Part shown: piece after piece, positions 46,519 to 55,960 of the stretch
How positions within the stretch are numbered: position 1 is the stretch's first letter
Layout: each line of letters starts with the position of its first letter
Source of the DNA: Melioribacter sp.
GTDB taxonomy: Bacteria; Bacteroidota; Ignavibacteria; Ignavibacteriales; Melioribacteraceae
Assembly: GCA_026417975.1 (NCBI GenBank)
Contig: JAOACD010000007.1
Span: 167,572-231,571, forward strand
Length of the DNA: 64,000 nucleotides
Direction of reading: 5' to 3'
Position numbers and translations under genes: made by a program
Notes under the pieces: generated by a model
What the model was told of the DNA's origin: nothing
What the model saw: the letters and a program-made list of their open reading frames with translations, nothing else
Database searches by the model: none

Positions 46519-48087
46519 TTATTTTGCGTAAGCTATTTTTCGTACTTCACGTATTACAGTTACTTTAATTTGTCCAGGGTATTCCATTTCATCCTGGATT
46601 TTTTGAGCTATTTCGTAAGATAATCTATCAGCAAGTGCATCATCTACTTTATCTGGTTCAACAACCACTCTAATTTCTCTACCAGCCTGAATTGCATAAG
46701 TTTTAGCAACACCTTCAAAAGATTTTGCAAGTGCTTCTAGATTTTCAAGGCGTTTTACGTAACTTTCTAAAGGTTCTCTTCTTGCACCAGGACGAGCACC
46801 ACTAATTGCGTCAGCTGCTTGTACCAAAGCTGCAATTGGATGTTCCATTTCAATATCTTCATGATGGCTTCCAACAGCATTGACAACAATTGGATGTTCG
46901 TTATACTTTTTTGTTAATTCATAACCAAGAAGTGCATGAGGGCCTTCAGCGTCTCTATCTATAGTTTTACCTATATCATGGAATAATCCAGCTCGTTTTG
47001 CAAGATTGGCATCTAAACCAAGTTCTGCTGCCATAATACCAGTTAAATAAGCAACTTCTATACTGTGCTGCAATAAATTTTGACCATAACTTGACCTATA
47101 TTTCATTTTACCTACATGTTTTATCAGTTCTGGATGTACTCCATGCAATCCCAGCTGAATAACTGTATTCTCGCCTACTTTCTGTATTTCTTCTTCAAGT
47201 TCTTGTTCAACTTTAGCAACTACTTCTTCTATTCTTGCTGGGTGAATTCTTCCATCGGCTATAAGGCGTTCTAGAGCAATTCTAGCTACTTCTCTTCTAA
47301 ACTGGTCAAAAGCTGAAAGGATTACGGCTTCTGGTGTATCATCAACAATAACATCTACACCTGTAGCAGCTTCGAAGGCCCTGATATTTCTTCCTTCTCT
47401 TCCAATTATTCTACCTTTCATTTCATCATTCTGAATTTGAACAACAGAAACTGTTGTTTCGACAGAATGATCGACAGCCGTTCTTTGAATTGCTTGAACA
47501 ATTATTTTTTGAGCTTCTTTTTTAGCCTCAAGTTTTGCTTGTTCCCGAATTTCCTTAATCATCTGAGAAGCATCTGCTTTTGCTTGATTAATCATATTTT
47601 CCATCAGCATTTTTTTTGCTTCTTCAGATGTTAATCCAGCAGTTTTTTCGAGGCGTAAATTCTGCTCGGCTATAAGTTTTTCTAATTCTTGATTCTTTGC
47701 TTCAATTTCCTCTTTTTGAAGTTGAAGCTGTTTTTCTAAATCCTTTAGAGTTTTTTCTTTTTGTAAGATTAGGTCATATTTTTTTTCGAGATTTTCTTCA
47801 CGCGATTCTAATTGTTTTTCATAAGCTTGAAGCTTTTGACGTTTAGTATTAACCTCGTTATCGAATTCTTGTTTCTTTTTTAACCATTCATCTTTAACCT
47901 CTAAGAGTTTTTCTCTCTTTATATGTTTAGCTTCTTTTTCAGCTTCTTCAATTATTCTTTGTGCTTTTTCTTTTGCAACAGCTATGTTATTCCTGCCGAT
48001 TTTAGTATTAACAAACCAACCCAGCAAGAACGAAACTACAGCAGTTACAGATGCAATAATAAGTACCATAAACATTTCCAACTGCAT
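46519..48087 (-). CDS. rny: Ribonuclease Y
   Basis: A 522-residue RNase Y. An N-terminal membrane helix (about 5-25) is followed by a long coiled coil (30-200), a KH domain ([24 protein letters not shown]) and an HD domain ([24 protein letters not shown]) with the metal His-Asp. It starts mRNA decay at the membrane. It follows the probable 6S RNA and has GGAGG before its ATG. Confidence 0.97.
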   Translation of the reverse strand: MQLEMFMVLIIASVTAVVSFLLGWFVNTKIGRNNIAVAKEKAQRIIEEAEKEAKHIKREKLLEVKDEWLKKKQEFDNEVNTKRQKLQAYEKQLESREENLEKKYDLILQKEKTLKDLEKQLQLQKEEIEAKNQELEKLIAEQNLRLEKTAGLTSEEAKKMLMENMINQAKADASQMIKEIREQAKLEAKKEAQKIIVQAIQRTAVDHSVETTVSVVQIQNDEMKGRIIGREGRNIRAFEAATGVDVIVDDTPEAVILSAFDQFRREVARIALERLIADGRIHPARIEEVVAKVEQELEEEIQKVGENTVIQLGLHGVHPELIKHVGKMKYRSSYGQNLLQHSIEVAYLTGIMAAELGLDANLAKRAGLFHDIGKTIDRDAEGPHALLGYELTKKYNEHPIVVNAVGSHHEDIEMEHPIAALVQAADAISGARPGARREPLESYVKRLENLEALAKSFEGVAKTYAIQAGREIRVVVEPDKVDDALADRLSYEIAQKIQDEMEYPGQIKVTVIREVRKIAYAK

Positions 48088-48111
48088 ATATCCTCCATTA
48101 TAAGAAATTAA

Positions 48112-48314
48112 TACCGCAGCTGCCGACCATTTATATAAAAAGAACCCTTCTTATACACTGTGGGAAATTGCCCGGCGCTTTTTACTTCCACTGCCCCCGA
48201 ATAAATCGGGAGACCGTCTAAAAAGACGGTTGAGGCCTGTAATACACGCCGCGAGCCAATAACCCTATTTTCTTTTGCTGTTAGTTCTTTTATAAATTGG
48301 GTCGGCAGTGCGGA
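48112..48314 (-). ncRNA. ssrS: Probable 6S RNA
   Basis: The zapA-rny gap holds a GC-rich RNA-like sequence unlike its AT-rich surroundings. Its ends form a long closing stem on the minus strand: CCGCA-C-TGCCGACC with GGTCGGCA-GC-TGCGG. Inside are smaller hairpins (ACCGTC..GACGGT, CCCGA..TCGGG) around a central open region, the layout of 6S RNA, which binds RNA polymerase and silences promoters in stationary phase. 6S genes are often next to zapA. Sequence is not directly recognisable; structure and position are the evidence. Confidence 0.75.
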
Positions 48315-48320
48315 AACTTT

Positions 48321-48638
48321 TTATGATGGAGAGGATATAAAATTGGACTCACTCAAAAGAAGCTTAATTCTTTTTATTTTATCAGTTGCTTGTATACTAA
48401 ATTCACGAAATTTATTTTTTTCCATAAATAAATCGTATGCTATATTTAACGCAGCTATTATTGCTATTGTGTCTTTTGGTTGATCTGGTAACTCTTCTTT
48501 TGTCTCTTCCATAATATTATTTACATATTCAGCTAACTCTGTTGCAATCTCTTCGTTTTCTACAAGCAATGAATATTCTTTATCAAATATTTTTACTTTA
48601 AGCTTCTTTTTTTCGCCCATTTTTATATCTTCCATCAT
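48321..48638 (-). CDS. zapA: ZapA-family cell division protein
   Basis: About 105 residues. The beta domain KKLKVKIFDKEYSLLVENEEIATELAEYVNNIMEE matches ZapA, which bundles FtsZ filaments. A coiled coil completes it. The track starts at TTG; the first ATG is 48636-48638 and another at residue 8 is possible (MGEKKKLKV). It follows a short coiled-coil gene. Confidence 0.88.
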   Translation of the reverse strand: MMEDIKMGEKKKLKVKIFDKEYSLLVENEEIATELAEYVNNIMEETKEELPDQPKDTIAIIAALNIAYDLFMEKNKFREFSIQATDKIKRIKLLLSESNFISSPS

Positions 48639-48649
48639 CAAACAATATT

Positions 48650-48964
48650 TTAAGAACGCAAATGATAGTCAATCCTGGCTATCAATTCGCTTATTTTGTT
48701 TTTTAATGCTTCTCTACTTTCATTATTAAAGTTTTCTAAACTAAATAAATTCTCATTATTCAACAAGGGTTTTGATATTTTCGATTCAATTTCTGCTAAT
48801 CTTTTTTTTAGTATTTCATTTTCCTTTTCTAATTGATTAATTCTATTATTTAACATTTGATTCTGTTCTAAAAGTTCAGAACCTTTTTGTAAAAAATAAT
48901 AAATTTGTTTCTCTAGTGCATTTAGCTCTTCTAAAAACATATCATATTTTGAAATTTCTGCCAC
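48650..48964 (-). CDS. Short coiled-coil protein between pheT and zapA
   Basis: A 104-residue protein that is nearly all heptad coiled coil (LNNRINQLEKENEILKKRLAEIESKI). It starts at GTG overlapping the pheT TAG by one base (TAGTG), with AGAGG upstream, so it is translated by coupling. I do not recognise a named family, but small coiled-coil proteins next to zapA (ZapB-like) are common and a role in division is possible. It ends about 11 bp before zapA. Confidence 0.75.
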   Translation of the reverse strand: MAEISKYDMFLEELNALEKQIYYFLQKGSELLEQNQMLNNRINQLEKENEILKKRLAEIESKISKPLLNNENLFSLENFNNESREALKNKISELIARIDYHLRS

Positions 48965-51366
48965 TAAATGCCTCTCAGTTTTGCTTTAAGTTTTTCTTCT
49001 ACAGCTCTAATCGCATTCCAAAAATCTTTATCTACTTCCTCTTCCGTTAATGTCCTGCTTTCATCATAATACTCAAGTTGAAAAGCAAGACTTTTTTTAC
49101 CTTTACCTAAACTTTCACTTTGGAAAATATCAAATAACTTAATATGATGCAATAAGTTAGAACTGGAATTTTTAATCACTTCAATTACTGTCTCGGCTTC
49201 TATTGATTCATCAACAATAAATGCAAAATCTCGATACACTTTTGGAAATTTAAGAAGCTCCTTAAACTCTTTTTTAGTAGTAGGTATTGACTTTATTTCA
49301 TCTAAATCAAATATAAATGAATAAACATCTTGGTTTATATCATAAAGCTTTAATAGTTCTTTTTGAATTAATCCTCCCCTTCCAATTATCTTAGTATCAT
49401 ATTTTATTTCAATTCCAATATTGAAATCATTTGTATTAAAAATTTTATTTGTAATAAGTTTTTCGGAATTTAATAATTTCTCTAAAATTGTCTGAACATA
49501 TCCTTTTAAATCATAGAAATCAAATTGACGAGTTTTATCATACCATTCTCTATCAATAGCTTTACCTGTAATTGCAATGATTAAACTTTCTTTTTCATAA
49601 AAATCATCAAAACTTTTTAGTTGATCATTATGCTTTCTTTCGAAAACCTTACCTATTTCAAACAACTGCAAATTTTTTTCATTGACTTTTAGATTATTCA
49701 ATATTGCCTGTAACATGCCAGGAATCAAAGAAGGCCGCAAGTGCGTCATTTCTATGCTTTGCGGATTAAGTACTGCTATAGGATTCCCAAATTTATTTGC
49801 TATATCTTCTTTTAATAATGAGTTAGTTACTATCTCAAAAAATCCAAGTGATGTTAATATATTTCTTACATTGTCATTAAATTGTGATTGATCTATTTTT
49901 TCTTCTAATGTAACAGAAATTTTCTCTACTTCAGGAATTTTATCGTAGCCGTAGATTCTTGCTGCTTCTTCAATTAAATCAACTTCTCTTTCAATATCGT
50001 GTCGATAAGTTGGGATTTCTAATGTAATCTTTTCCTTATCATGCTTAGTAATATTAAAACCAAGGTTTACAAAAATCTTTTTTATTTTTTCTTCTGGTAT
50101 TTCATAACCTAAAACTTTTTTAAGTCTATCGAAACGAAGACCAATATATTTTGTTTGAAATGGATTAGGATATACGTCAATTTCATCCTTTGCAACATCA
50201 CCACCTGCTATTTCATAAATCAATTGTGCAGCACGTCTTGCAGCCCAAATTGTTATGCCATAATCAGTTCCTCTTTCAAAACGATATGATGCATCTGTTT
50301 GTAATCCCAATCTTTTTGCAGTTTTTCTAATGGATGATGGATTAAAAAAAGCGCTTTCAATCAAAATATTTTTTGTTGAATAAGTTACTTCAGAATTTTC
50401 TCCACCCATTACACCTGCAATTGCAACAGACTTTTCTGCATCACATATCATCAAATCTTTAGATGTTAATTTCCTTTCTTTTGAATCAAGTGTAATAAAC
50501 TTTTCTCCATCAGCAGCACATTTTACAATTATTTTTCTTCCACTTAGTTTATCTAAATCAAAAGCATGTAATGGCTGACCAATTTCATATAAAACATAAT
50601 TCGTAACATCGACTACATTGTTAATTGGTCTTAAACCAATACTTTTCAGTCTCTTCTTAAGCCATTCAGGAGATTCCTGTATTTTAACATTCATTATAAC
50701 TTTTCCAACATACCGAGGACAATTAACTATATCAAAAATTTCTACTGAAGCTATCTCATCAGACTTAAAGTTCGATTCCTTAAGTTCAACTTTCGGTATT
50801 TTAATTGGTCTATCAAAAATTGCAGATAAATCTCTTGCAATACCAATATGACTTAGCGCATCTGCCCGATTAGGTGTAATTGCAATATCAAATAAAATAT
50901 CATTCATACCTAAGGCTTCAGAAAGAGGCATCCCTTCTTTCAACTCTGAGTTTAGAACCATAATTCCTTCGTGGTTATCACTTATTCCAAGTTCTTTTTC
51001 AGAACAAATCATTCCTTCGGAAATTTCACCACGTATTTTTGCTTTTTCTAATTTAATACCTTCCGAAGGGATTATTGCCCCAACTTTTGCGAATGGAACT
51101 TTTTGACCTACTTGAACATTTGATGCACCACAAACAACATTAAAATCATTATTCCCATCTGTAACAATACAAACCGAAAGTTTATCTGCATTAGGATGTT
51201 TCCTTTTGTCTTTAATATAACCTACAACAATATTTTCAAAATTTTTAGACTGATCAATTATCTCTTCTACTTCCAATCCAGCTAGAGTTAATCTATTAAC
51301 AATTTCATCAAGAGGAATATCTTTTAAATCGATATAATCATTTAACCAATTAAAGGAAACTTTCAT
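48964..51366 (-). CDS. pheT: Phenylalanyl-tRNA synthetase beta subunit
   Basis: An 800-residue PheT. Domains in order: tRNA-binding EMAP-like domain (about 40-150), B3/B4 editing domain, B5 (TKYIGLRFDRLKKVLGYEIPEEKIKKI), catalytic-like core, and ferredoxin-fold anticodon-binding domain at the C-terminus (FPKVYRDFAFIVDESI). Forms a heterotetramer with PheS. It begins 10 bp after pheS. Confidence 0.98.
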   Translation of the reverse strand: MKVSFNWLNDYIDLKDIPLDEIVNRLTLAGLEVEEIIDQSKNFENIVVGYIKDKRKHPNADKLSVCIVTDGNNDFNVVCGASNVQVGQKVPFAKVGAIIPSEGIKLEKAKIRGEISEGMICSEKELGISDNHEGIMVLNSELKEGMPLSEALGMNDILFDIAITPNRADALSHIGIARDLSAIFDRPIKIPKVELKESNFKSDEIASVEIFDIVNCPRYVGKVIMNVKIQESPEWLKKRLKSIGLRPINNVVDVTNYVLYEIGQPLHAFDLDKLSGRKIIVKCAADGEKFITLDSKERKLTSKDLMICDAEKSVAIAGVMGGENSEVTYSTKNILIESAFFNPSSIRKTAKRLGLQTDASYRFERGTDYGITIWAARRAAQLIYEIAGGDVAKDEIDVYPNPFQTKYIGLRFDRLKKVLGYEIPEEKIKKIFVNLGFNITKHDKEKITLEIPTYRHDIEREVDLIEEAARIYGYDKIPEVEKISVTLEEKIDQSQFNDNVRNILTSLGFFEIVTNSLLKEDIANKFGNPIAVLNPQSIEMTHLRPSLIPGMLQAILNNLKVNEKNLQLFEIGKVFERKHNDQLKSFDDFYEKESLIIAITGKAIDREWYDKTRQFDFYDLKGYVQTILEKLLNSEKLITNKIFNTNDFNIGIEIKYDTKIIGRGGLIQKELLKLYDINQDVYSFIFDLDEIKSIPTTKKEFKELLKFPKVYRDFAFIVDESIEAETVIEVIKNSSSNLLHHIKLFDIFQSESLGKGKKSLAFQLEYYDESRTLTEEEVDKDFWNAIRAVEEKLKAKLRGI

Positions 51367-51376
51367 TTTCTCCTCT

Positions 51377-52366
51377 TCAGAATTGGCTTAAGAAGCGTAT
51401 ATCGCTATCAAATAAAATTCTAATATCATCAATACCATACTTTCTCATAGCAGTTCTTTCTATCCCCATTCCAAATGCATAACCAACATATTCCTCTGGA
51501 TCAATACCAACATTTATAAAAACATTAGGGTCTACCATACCGCAACCTAAAACTTCTAACCATCTTCCTTCTTTACCTTTAGGTTGCCACCAAACATCTA
51601 ATTCTGCACTTGGGTCTGTAAAAGGAAAAAAGCTTGCACGAAAACGATATTTAACATCTTTTCCAAAAAATTGCTTGAGGAATGCAACCAATGTGCCTTT
51701 TAATTCGGCGAAAGTCACGTCCTTATCAACATAAAGTCCTTCTACCTGATGAAAAAGACAATAACTCTTTGCGCTTATAACTTCATTACGATAAACCTTT
51801 CCAGGCATTATTGCACGAATTGGGGGTTTCATTGATTTCATTAATCTTATTTGAACAGGGGAAGTATGTGTTCTTAAAAGAAAATTTTCATTAATAAAGA
51901 AAGTATCCTGCATATCCCTTGCAGGATGGTCTGCTGGGAAATTTAATGCTTCGAAGTTATTATAATCTGATTCTATTTCTGGACCTTCGTAAACAGAAAA
52001 TCCCAAGCTTTTAAATATGGACTTTATTTCATTAAGTGTTTGAGTAATTAAATGTTTACTTCCAATAGTTTTTACTCTTCCGGGTAATGTAACATCAAAT
52101 AATAATTCTTGTTTTGATTTTTCTTCTTCAAACTTAGCTTTAAGTTCTTCATATCTTGACTGTATATAATTTTTTAATTCATTAAGTGCTTGCCCAACAA
52201 CTTTTTTTTCATCTCTTGGTATTTCCTTAAACTCATCAAAAAGTTGTTGGATTATCCCTTTGCGACCCAAATATTTTATACGAAGTTCTTCAAGACTTTG
52301 GGGATCAGAGATTTGCAAAAAATCATTATCAAAAATACTTCGGGTTTCAGAAATTTTATTTATCAT
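51377..52366 (-). CDS. pheS: Phenylalanyl-tRNA synthetase alpha subunit
   Basis: A 329-residue catalytic subunit of class II synthetase. It has the N-terminal coiled coil and LPGRV, motif 2 SPVQIRLM region and motif 3 GFGMGIER-like YAFGMGIERTAM. It charges tRNA-Phe; the tRNA-Phe gene lies 14 kb away. A strong intrinsic terminator sits in the 68-bp gap in front of it. Confidence 0.98.
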   Translation of the reverse strand: MINKISETRSIFDNDFLQISDPQSLEELRIKYLGRKGIIQQLFDEFKEIPRDEKKVVGQALNELKNYIQSRYEELKAKFEEEKSKQELLFDVTLPGRVKTIGSKHLITQTLNEIKSIFKSLGFSVYEGPEIESDYNNFEALNFPADHPARDMQDTFFINENFLLRTHTSPVQIRLMKSMKPPIRAIMPGKVYRNEVISAKSYCLFHQVEGLYVDKDVTFAELKGTLVAFLKQFFGKDVKYRFRASFFPFTDPSAELDVWWQPKGKEGRWLEVLGCGMVDPNVFINVGIDPEEYVGYAFGMGIERTAMRKYGIDDIRILFDSDIRFLSQF

Positions 52367-52385
52367 GATAATTCCCCGAGAATTT

Positions 52386-52429
52386 AAAAAAAAATCCCTT
52401 CCTTTATTAGAAAAAAATAAAGGAAGGGA
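52386..52429 (-). terminator. Strong intrinsic terminator before pheS
   Basis: Minus-strand perfect 14-bp stem TCCCTTCCTTTATT/AATAAAGGAAGGGA with a 7-base loop and nine T. It lies between rplT and pheS, leaving 19 nt before the pheS ATG, so it must be read through for pheST unless a promoter lies inside rplT. Confidence 0.88.
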
Positions 52430-52434
52430 TAAAA

Positions 52435-52782
52435 TTAGTTCATAGCAAAACTTACTATATCTGAAAAAGCTTTTGGGTTCTCTACAGCAAGACTTGCAAG
52501 AATTTTTCTATTTATTTCTATTCCTTTTTTATGCAAAGCACCCATTAAGCGAGAATATGTTGTTCCATTTTCTCTAGCAGCTGCATTAATTCTGACAATC
52601 CATAAAGAACGAAATTCTCTTTTCTTTCTTTTTCTATCTCTGTAAGCATGAAGCAATGCTTTTTCTACGTGGTGTTTTGCTATAGTGTAGACTTTACTAC
52701 GGGCTCCCCAGTAACCCTTAGCTAATTTCATTATTTTTTTTCTTCTTCTTCTAGAAGCAACATGATTTACTGAACGTGGCAT
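52435..52782 (-). CDS. rplT: Ribosomal protein L20
   Basis: A 115-residue L20 ([30 protein letters not shown]). It binds 23S rRNA early in assembly and in several bacteria represses its own operon. It follows rpmI by 17 bp. Confidence 0.98.
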   Translation of the reverse strand: MPRSVNHVASRRRRKKIMKLAKGYWGARSKVYTIAKHHVEKALLHAYRDRKRKKREFRSLWIVRINAAARENGTTYSRLMGALHKKGIEINRKILASLAVENPKAFSDIVSFAMN

Positions 52783-52799
52783 TTCTATTCCTCTCCAAT

Positions 52800-52991
52800 T
52801 TATTGAATCATAATTTTAACTCTTTTTAAATCTGCCTTAGATACAAGAGTAGCTTTTCTTAATCTTCTTTTTCTTTTTCTTGACTTTGTAGTAAGAATAT
52901 GTGATTTGTATGCTTTTGTTCTTTTAATTTTTCCCGTGCCAGTAACTCTAAATGTTTTTTTGGCACCACGATTACTTTTCATCTTTGGCAT
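52800..52991 (-). CDS. rpmI: Ribosomal protein L35
   Basis: A 63-residue L35 ([39 protein letters not shown]). Usual place between infC and rplT. Confidence 0.97.
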   Translation of the reverse strand: MPKMKSNRGAKKTFRVTGTGKIKRTKAYKSHILTTKSRKRKRRLRKATLVSKADLKRVKIMIQ

Positions 52992-53003
52992 TATGTCACC
53001 TAT

Positions 53004-53531
53004 TTATTTTTTCTTTTTTCCTTTTTGCGGTGCTAATATGGCAAGCATCGCTTTGCCTTCAAACTTTGGTTCTTGTTCAACTTTAGCTATATCAGATAAT
53101 CTTTCTATAAATTTTCTTAAAAGTTCTTCCCCAATTTCTGTGTAAGCCAATTCTCTCCCCTTAAATATCACAGAAACTTTAACTTTATTACCTTCCTCAA
53201 TAAAATTAATTGCATGGCGTACTTTAAACTCAAAATCATGTGTATCTGTATTAGGATGCAATCTTATTTCTTTGAGTACACTAACATGTTGTTTCTTTTT
53301 CTGGAGCTTTTCTTTTTTTTGTAATTCATAGACGAATTTACCATAGTCAATTATTTTGCACACTGGTGGATTTGCTTGAGGTGCTATTTCAACCAAATCC
53401 AACCCACTTTCTTCTGCTCTTTTTAATGCTTCTTGTATTGTTACTATTCCTACTTGTTCTCCATCAGCACCAATTAGTCTTACCTGTGGAGACTTAATTT
53501 CCTGATTTACTCGATGTTTTATTTGTGTAAT
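53004..53531 (-). CDS. infC: Translation initiation factor IF-3 (start re-assigned to ATT)
   Basis: IF-3 binds the 30S subunit and rejects non-standard start codons. The track begins at residue 44 of the real protein (a TTG). The frame continues upstream through HRVNQEIKSPQVRLIGADGEQVG, the normal IF-3 N-domain, to a TAG. The only plausible start is ATT at 53529-53531, with AGAGGT five bases upstream and eleven bases after the thrS stop. The protein is then 175 residues, the usual length. AUU start for infC is known in E. coli, where it allows IF-3 to repress its own synthesis. Two domains: N (1-75) and C (85-170), with a Lys-rich tail. Confidence 0.95.
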   Translation of the reverse strand: MTQIKHRVNQEIKSPQVRLIGADGEQVGIVTIQEALKRAEESGLDLVEIAPQANPPVCKIIDYGKFVYELQKKEKLQKKKQHVSVLKEIRLHPNTDTHDFEFKVRHAINFIEEGNKVKVSVIFKGRELAYTEIGEELLRKFIERLSDIAKVEQEPKFEGKAMLAILAPQKGKKKK

Positions 53532-53542
53532 ATACTACCTCT

Positions 53543-55474
53543 TTAATTGTGATTAATTCTGTTTTTTATTTCTGTCAAAATTAAGTTTATAAACTCTTCT
53601 ACTGAAAAACTTCCTTTATCCCCTTCTTTATGTTTTCTTACGGAAACAGTGCCTGAACTTCTTTCTTTTTCTCCTACAATTAACATATATGGTACTTTCT
53701 GTGTTTCCCAATCTCTTATTTTGTACCCAATTTTCTCATTTCTTTCATCTAGTTCTGCAAAAATATCTAATTCTTTCAATTTTTTGTAGACCTCTTTTGC
53801 ATAATCAAGAAAATGTTGTGATACAGGTACAACTGCTACTTGAATAGGAGCAAGCCATGTTGGAAAAGCTCCAGCATAATGTTCTATCAAAATTCCCATA
53901 AACCGTTCTATAGAACCAAGAAGAGCACGATGTATCATAAATGGCCTATGTTCTTTTCCATCTTCACCAATATATTTCATATCAAAGCGTTCTGGTAAAT
54001 TAAAATCAAATTGAACAGTACTTAATTGCCATTGTCGATTTAGAGCATCACTAATTTTTATATCTATTTTCGGCCCATAGAATGCACCTCCACCTTCATC
54101 AATTTCATATGTTAAATTTTCTCTTTCAAGTGCGCGTTTAAGCGAACTAATTGCTTTACTCCACAATTCATCATCACCAATAGCATCTTCGGGTTTAGTA
54201 GCTACATAAAATTTCATGTCAGAAAATCCAAATTGCTTAAGCATAAAAATTGAAAATCGAACAACTTCTATAATCTCATCTTCCATTTGCTCGTGTGTAC
54301 AAAAGATATGAGCATCGTCTTGTGTAAAACCACGTACTCTCAGCAAACCATGTAGTACACCACTTTTTTCGTAACGATATACCGTGCCAAGCTCTGCCCA
54401 TCTTAATGGTAACTCACGATAAGAACGAAGTTTAGATTTATATATCATTATATGAAATGGGCAGTTCATAGGCTTTATATAATAGTCCTGTTCATCAACT
54501 GTCATAGGAGCATACATATTATCCTTATAGAAAGAGAGATGCCCACTTGTCTCCCATAGCCAACTTTTACCCATATGAGGAGAATAAAGTAGCTCATAGC
54601 CATTTTTAATATGTTGAGCACGCCAAAAAGTTTCGATAGTATTACGAATCCTTGCCCCTTTTGGATGCCAATATATTAAACCTGCACCTGCTTCTTCATG
54701 AATACTAAATAAATCAAGCTGCTTACCCAATTTTCTATGATCACGTTTTTTTGCTTCTTCTAAAAATTGGAGGTAATCATCAAGCATCTTCTTTTTAGGG
54801 AAAGAAATGCCATATATTCTTTGTAATTGCTTATTCTTTTCATCACCTCTCCAGTAAGAACCAGATACACTCAGAAGCTTAATGTATTTTATTTTTCCAG
54901 TATCAGGTAAATGAGGACCAGTACACAAGTCTATAAAATCACCCTCCTGATAAATACTTATTATATCCTTCGAATCATCAAGTTCGCTCAAGATTTCTAA
55001 TTTATAATTATCACCCTTTTTCTGAAATAATTCCACAGCTTCAGCTTTACTTAATTCTCTTCTAATAAAAGGATTTTTTTGTTTTGTAATTTCAAGCATT
55101 TTGTTTTCAATTTTAACAAGATCTTCTTCTGTAAGTTTTGTATCAATATCAACATCGTAATAAAATCCAGAGTCGATTGCAGGACCAACACCGAATTTTG
55201 CTTCTGGGAAAAGAGTTTGAATTGCATGTGCCATCAAATGCGAAGTAGAATGCCAATAAGTCTCTCTTCCTTCTTTATCTTCAAAAGTCATTATTGCAAT
55301 TTCTGCATCATCATTTATTTTAGTAGAAAGATCTTTTACTGTCCCATTTATTTTTGCAACAAGTGCTTCTTCTGCAAGACGAGAAGAAATACTTTGTGCT
55401 ATTTCTAATGGAGTAATACCTTTAGGGTATTCCTTTTGTGAACCATCAGGAAATTTTATTTTAACAATTTCCAT
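53543..55474 (-). CDS. thrS: Threonyl-tRNA synthetase
   Basis: A 643-residue ThrRS. TGS domain (1-60), editing domain (61-220) with HSTSHLMAHA zinc-type histidines, catalytic class II core with MNCPFH carrying the zinc Cys, RYEKSGVLHGLLRVRGFTQDDAH and GSIERFMGILIEH, and the C-terminal anticodon domain. A terminator ends 15 nt before its ATG (SD AAGGA), so it appears to depend on readthrough from the tRNA-Leu/tRNA-Val unit. Confidence 0.98.
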   Translation of the reverse strand: MEIVKIKFPDGSQKEYPKGITPLEIAQSISSRLAEEALVAKINGTVKDLSTKINDDAEIAIMTFEDKEGRETYWHSTSHLMAHAIQTLFPEAKFGVGPAIDSGFYYDVDIDTKLTEEDLVKIENKMLEITKQKNPFIRRELSKAEAVELFQKKGDNYKLEILSELDDSKDIISIYQEGDFIDLCTGPHLPDTGKIKYIKLLSVSGSYWRGDEKNKQLQRIYGISFPKKKMLDDYLQFLEEAKKRDHRKLGKQLDLFSIHEEAGAGLIYWHPKGARIRNTIETFWRAQHIKNGYELLYSPHMGKSWLWETSGHLSFYKDNMYAPMTVDEQDYYIKPMNCPFHIMIYKSKLRSYRELPLRWAELGTVYRYEKSGVLHGLLRVRGFTQDDAHIFCTHEQMEDEIIEVVRFSIFMLKQFGFSDMKFYVATKPEDAIGDDELWSKAISSLKRALERENLTYEIDEGGGAFYGPKIDIKISDALNRQWQLSTVQFDFNLPERFDMKYIGEDGKEHRPFMIHRALLGSIERFMGILIEHYAGAFPTWLAPIQVAVVPVSQHFLDYAKEVYKKLKELDIFAELDERNEKIGYKIRDWETQKVPYMLIVGEKERSSGTVSVRKHKEGDKGSFSVEEFINLILTEIKNRINHN

Positions 55475-55489
55475 AATTTATTCCTTAAT

Positions 55490-55512
55490 AAAAAAAAACG
55501 GAGGTAACTCCG
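55490..55512 (-). terminator. Intrinsic terminator between tRNA-Val and thrS
   Basis: Minus-strand stem CGGAG/CTCCG with loop TTAC and nine T. It ends about 15 nt before the thrS ATG and 8 bp after tRNA-Val. Confidence 0.85.
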
Positions 55513-55519
55513 GTTTATG

Positions 55520-55593
55520 TGGGTTCTGCAAGATTCGAACTTGCGACCTTCTGCACGTCAAGCAGACGCTCTGACCAGCTGAGCTAAGAACCC
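55520..55593 (-). tRNA. tRNA-Val (GAC)
   Basis: A 74-nt cloverleaf. Acceptor GGGTTCT/AGAACCC, anticodon loop TTGACGT giving GAC, T-loop AGTTCGAATCT. CCA not encoded. Confidence 0.96.
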
Positions 55594-55658
55594 AAATAAA
55601 TAAATATTGCCATTTATTAGAAATCCTATAGTTTGTACAAGAGTTAATTTGAAAAGCG

Positions 55659-55745
55659 TACCGAGGGCCGGACTCGAACCGGCACGGGTGTATTCCACCC
55701 ACAGGATTTTAAGTCCTGTGCGTCTACCACTTCCGCCACCCCGGC
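55659..55745 (-). tRNA. tRNA-Leu (TAA)
   Basis: An 87-nt class II tRNA with a long variable arm (GGGTGG..CACCC region). Anticodon loop CTTAAAA gives TAA. T-arm GCCGG TTCGAGT CCGGC. CCA is not encoded. First gene of the tRNA-thrS unit. Confidence 0.97.
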
Positions 55746-55780
55746 TAATTACACTATAATAAGAACAATTAAATTGCTTG

Positions 55781-55812
55781 CAAATATAAACTTTTTTTTT
55801 AATTCTTTGCAA
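55781..55812 (-). promoter_or_regulatory. Bacteroidota-type promoter for tRNA-Leu (and probably thrS operon)
   Basis: Minus strand TTG (55810-55812), 21 bases, TATATTTG (55781-55788), 35 bp before tRNA-Leu. Confidence 0.65.
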
Positions 55813-55915
55813 TAATCTATTTGAATGCAAATAGACTAATTTTTAACAAAAAATATTACTCTGTTTACTCCACAAGGGAAAAAACTAAAAAATGCTAAGA
55901 TTTATAAAATAAAAT

Positions 55916-55946
55916 TTGCATAGATTCTTATAAAGCATTATTTTTG
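55916..55946 (+). promoter_or_regulatory. Bacteroidota-type promoter for the CAT tRNA
   Basis: TTG (55916-55918), 20 bases, TATTTTTG (55939-55946), 14 bp before the tRNA. Confidence 0.65.
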
Positions 55947-55960
55947 CAACGCTTTAATAA

